DNA from: Bacteroidales bacterium
GTDB lineage: Bacteria > Bacteroidota > Bacteroidia > Bacteroidales > UBA932
Direction of reading: 5' to 3'
NCBI GenBank assembly: GCA_017561765.1
Contig: JAFZBM010000030.1
Location: forward strand, 1 to 35,943
DNA length: 35,943 nt
The translations under genes and the position numbers were made by a program. Below the pieces are notes generated by a model. It saw nothing but the letters and a program-made list of their open reading frames with translations, searched no databases and was not told where the DNA came from. Positions 34,839 through 35,943 of this stretch are shown piece after piece (position 1 is the first letter of the stretch; each line of letters begins with the position of its first letter).

Positions 34839-34909
34839 GGTGCGTTGGCCGAGTGGCTAGGCGCAGGTCTGCAAAACCTGTCACAGTGGTTCGATTCCGC
34901 TACGCACCT
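34839..34909 (+). tRNA. tRNA-Cys(GCA)
   Basis: Acceptor GGTGCGT/ACGCACC, anticodon stem CAGGT/ACCTG with loop CTGCAAA (anticodon GCA), and T arm AGTGG-TTCGATT-CCGCT fold cleanly. Discriminator U73, the cysteine identity base, is present. The 3' CCA is not encoded. No second copy of its 3' end was found to the right. Confidence 0.94.
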
Positions 34910-34913
34910 CTAA

Positions 34914-34950
34914 AAATGCCTCTACAGCTATCTGTAGGGGCATTTGCTTT
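34914..34950. terminator. tRNA-Cys terminator, likely bidirectional
   Basis: A 14-bp stem with one T-G pair (34914-34927 with 34932-34945) closes on CTAT and is followed by GCTTT. On the minus strand the same stem is followed by TTAGAGG after an AT-rich arm, so it may also stop leftward transcripts. Confidence 0.75.
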
Positions 34951-34957
34951 CCAAAAT

Positions 34958-35014
34958 GGGGCTATATTGGGGCTAATATTTAGGAGATTCTAAAAAGAAG
35001 TCTGGAATAGCCCC
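34958..35014. repeat. GGGGCTA repeats: two direct, one inverted
   Basis: GGGGCTA occurs at 34958-34964 and 34969-34975, starts 11 bp apart (one helical turn), and inverted as TAGCCCC at 35008-35014, inside the loop of the minus-strand terminator. The spacing suggests a protein-binding site; similar strings occur near Bacteroidetes integration sites, from memory. Confidence 0.45.
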
Positions 35015-35031
35015 AAAAGGCCACTCCAGAC
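34991..35031 (-). terminator. Minus-strand terminator upstream of the amidase
   Basis: Minus strand: GTCTGGA (35031-35025), an 18-nt GC-rich loop, TCCAGAC (35006-35000), then TTCTTTTTA. The plus strand lacks a T tract after the hairpin, so it works leftward only. Confidence 0.6.
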
Positions 35032-35072
35032 CGTTGCGTTAAAAGATTGCCTTAGGTCGGCATCTCTATATG

Positions 35073-35080
35073 CAAAGATA
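35073..35080 (-). promoter_or_regulatory. Minus-strand -7 box, possible short transcript
   Basis: Minus-strand TATCTTTG is a perfect -7 element. The -33 region is not a match. A transcript would run about 75 nt to the terminator at 35031-34991. Confidence 0.4.
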
Positions 35081-35082
35081 AT

Positions 35083-35108
35083 GGAAATTCTGGGAAATAG
35101 GTATTTCC
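35083..35108. repeat. GGAAAT repeats, operator-like
   Basis: GGAAAT at 35083-35088 and 35093-35098 (10 bp apart), then its inverse ATTTCC at 35103-35108. The last two form a 6-bp inverted repeat around AGGT. The site lies between the minus -7 box and the amidase start, where a regulator of either could bind. Confidence 0.4.
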
Positions 35109-35150
35109 ACATTATATCTTCATCTTGCAGTCAGAACCAAGACTTGCACT

Positions 35151-35741
35151 ATGAAGATACTCCTCGACAACGGCCACGGCATTGACACGCCCGGCAAGCG
35201 CAGCCCTGACGGCCACTTCCGCGAATACGCCTATAACCGATACCTTGCCTTCCTGCTCCGGGAACGGCTCCTTGCCCTGGGCCTTGATGCCCAGCTCGTA
35301 GTTCCCGAGCGCGAAGACATCTCCCTAAAGGAGCGCTGCCGCCGCGTAAACGCCATCTGCAGGCAGATCGGCAACGATCAGGTAATTCTCCTCTCCATCC
35401 ACGTCAACGCCGCTGGAAACGGCCAGAATTGGCTCGATGCCCGCGGCTGGAGCTGCTTCTCCACCCGTGGCAAGACCAAGGCAGACGCCCTGGCAACGTG
35501 CCTGTACGAAGCCGCGAAAAACCATCTGCCGGGAATGAAGATCCGGACCGACTTCACCGACGGAGATCCTGACATCGAGAAAGACTTCTACATCATCCGC
35601 CACACCAGCTGCCCGGCTGTCCTGTCGGAGAATCTCTTCATGGATAACCGGGAGGACGTGGCCTTCCTGGAGTCAGAAGAAGGAGCCAAGGCCATCGTCG
35701 ATCTCCACATTGATGGTATACTGCAGTACCTATCTTTATAA
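35151..35741 (+). CDS. N-acetylmuramoyl-L-alanine amidase (Amidase_3)
   Basis: This 196-aa zinc amidase cleaves the bond between MurNAc and L-alanine in peptidoglycan. Zinc ligands His9 (DNGHG), Glu25 (FREYAY) and His84 (SIHVNAAG) and the catalytic Glu160 (VLSENLF) are all present. No signal peptide is seen, so it would stay in the cytoplasm or need lysis or a holin, like phage endolysins. Such short leaderless amidases are common in Bacteroidetes genomes and prophages. It is not in an operon; a terminator follows. Its promoter is not obvious (degenerate TATCTTCA at 35115-35122). Confidence 0.92.
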   Translation: MKILLDNGHGIDTPGKRSPDGHFREYAYNRYLAFLLRERLLALGLDAQLVVPEREDISLKERCRRVNAICRQIGNDQVILLSIHVNAAGNGQNWLDARGWSCFSTRGKTKADALATCLYEAAKNHLPGMKIRTDFTDGDPDIEKDFYIIRHTSCPAVLSENLFMDNREDVAFLESEEGAKAIVDLHIDGILQYLSL

Positions 35742-35756
35742 GGAAGAAACTATAGA

Positions 35757-35799
35757 AAAAACCCTGGCATTCCACACGGATTGTCAGGGCCTTTTCATT
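35757..35799. terminator. Bidirectional terminator after the amidase
   Basis: An 8-bp stem with one G-T pair (CCCTGGCA at 35762-35769, TGTCAGGG at 35782-35789) is followed by CCTTTTCATTT on the plus strand. On the minus strand the stem is followed by TTTTTTC. It separates the amidase from the convergent gene at the right edge. Confidence 0.75.
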
Positions 35800-35833
35800 T
35801 CGATAAACAGGGAATTTGAATAATCCAAGTCCA

Positions 35834-35943
35834 TCACCTCTTCAACCATTCAACAGCTTCTGCTTCAGTAGGCAGAAATCCAAAATGGTGTCCTTTGTTG
35901 CTCTCATAGATGAAATCGCGCAGCGGCTTGCTGGTATAACGGG
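35834..35943 (-). CDS. Partial protein, C-terminus only
   Basis: A minus-strand frame enters from the right edge and ends in TGA at 35836-35834. The 35 visible residues include SKPLRDFIYESNKG and end FLPTEAEAVEWLKR. The ending resembles the last helix of small STAS/SpoIIAA-like proteins, but this is a weak guess. A terminator follows on the minus strand, which supports a real gene. Confidence 0.5.
   Translation of the reverse strand, partial: RYTSKPLRDFIYESNKGHHFGFLPTEAEAVEWLKR

Noticed and set aside
34787-34993. 68-aa plus-strand ORF spanning tRNA-Cys
   Set aside because: It reads through the tRNA and its terminator and has no protein-like features.
35082-35188. Short ORF MEILGNRYFH... upstream of the amidase, considered as a small companion peptide
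   Set aside because: It overlaps the amidase start, has no membrane helix and does not resemble small proteins often found near such amidases.
1-35943. CRISPR array, insertion sequence, rRNA, SusC/SusD pair
   Set aside because: No regularly spaced repeats, transposase, ribosomal RNA or TonB-dependent receptor sequence was seen on either strand.

Overview
The window is chromosomal DNA of an anaerobic, Bacteroidota-type bacterium, most likely a member of the Bacteroidales. Several intergenic regions carry the Bacteroidetes promoter pattern (-33 TTTG or TTG, 19-20 bp, -7 TAnnTTTG). The gene set fits as well: anaerobic class III ribonucleotide reductase, ABC-F proteins, DUF3467, a GIN-domain protein, many lipoproteins and a moderately high GC content. 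Genus cannot be fixed from the sequence; a gut Rikenellaceae-like or Cryptobacteroides-like lineage is a guess. The coding density is very high, with many stop/start overlaps (ATGA, TAATG, TGATG).

Layout, left to right. (1) 1-3013, minus: HerA/YjgR-like ATPase, POTRA-less Omp85-type barrel, and the first 14 codons of another exported protein. (2) 3071-4924, plus: secreted FAD-dependent oxidoreductase, divergent from the ATPase across a 57-bp double promoter. (3) 5084-8650, plus: nrdD-nrdG-2-hydroxyacid dehydrogenase, ending at a large bidirectional terminator. (4) 8735-17034, minus: one long citrate operon, citD-citE-citF-citX-citC/citG fusion-aconitase family-icd. (5) 17179-17251: tRNA-Ala(CGC) with its own promoter and a 20-bp perfect terminator. 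(6) 17353-22308, plus: serpin lipoprotein, esterase, GH5-like lipoprotein, ABC-F. (7) 22310-31848, minus: valS-tatA-tatC-ABC-F-GIN protein-BASS transporter-DUF5722 lipoprotein, seven genes with almost no gaps. (8) 31903-34558, plus: DUF3467-kdsC-maf-rluA-like. (9) 34555-35943: a less gene-dense end with a predicted minus-strand small RNA, tRNA-Cys(GCA), short repeats, a second predicted minus-strand terminated transcript, a peptidoglycan amidase, and a partial minus-strand gene.

How the genes work together: the citrate operon encodes the complete citrate lyase (gamma, beta and alpha subunits plus prosthetic-group synthesis, transfer and activation). It is placed on the same transcript as an aconitase-family enzyme and NADP-type isocitrate dehydrogenase. 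This joins citrate cleavage to acetate and oxaloacetate with the isocitrate/2-oxoglutarate branch, and no citrate synthase or citrate transporter is seen. The nrdDG pair shows deoxynucleotide synthesis by oxygen-sensitive radical chemistry. The serpin, esterase, GH5-like, DUF5722 and BASS genes point to life on host or plant material in an intestinal-type habitat (inference).

The most unusual items are the citrate operon with a YbhJ-like aconitase homologue and a CitC-CitG fusion, the unexplained promoter-to-terminator units on the minus strand around tRNA-Cys, the likely glycosidase active site in the DUF5722 protein, and a cysteine-bearing N-terminal domain on the RluA-type synthase. No CRISPR array, insertion sequence, rRNA, integrase or origin was seen.
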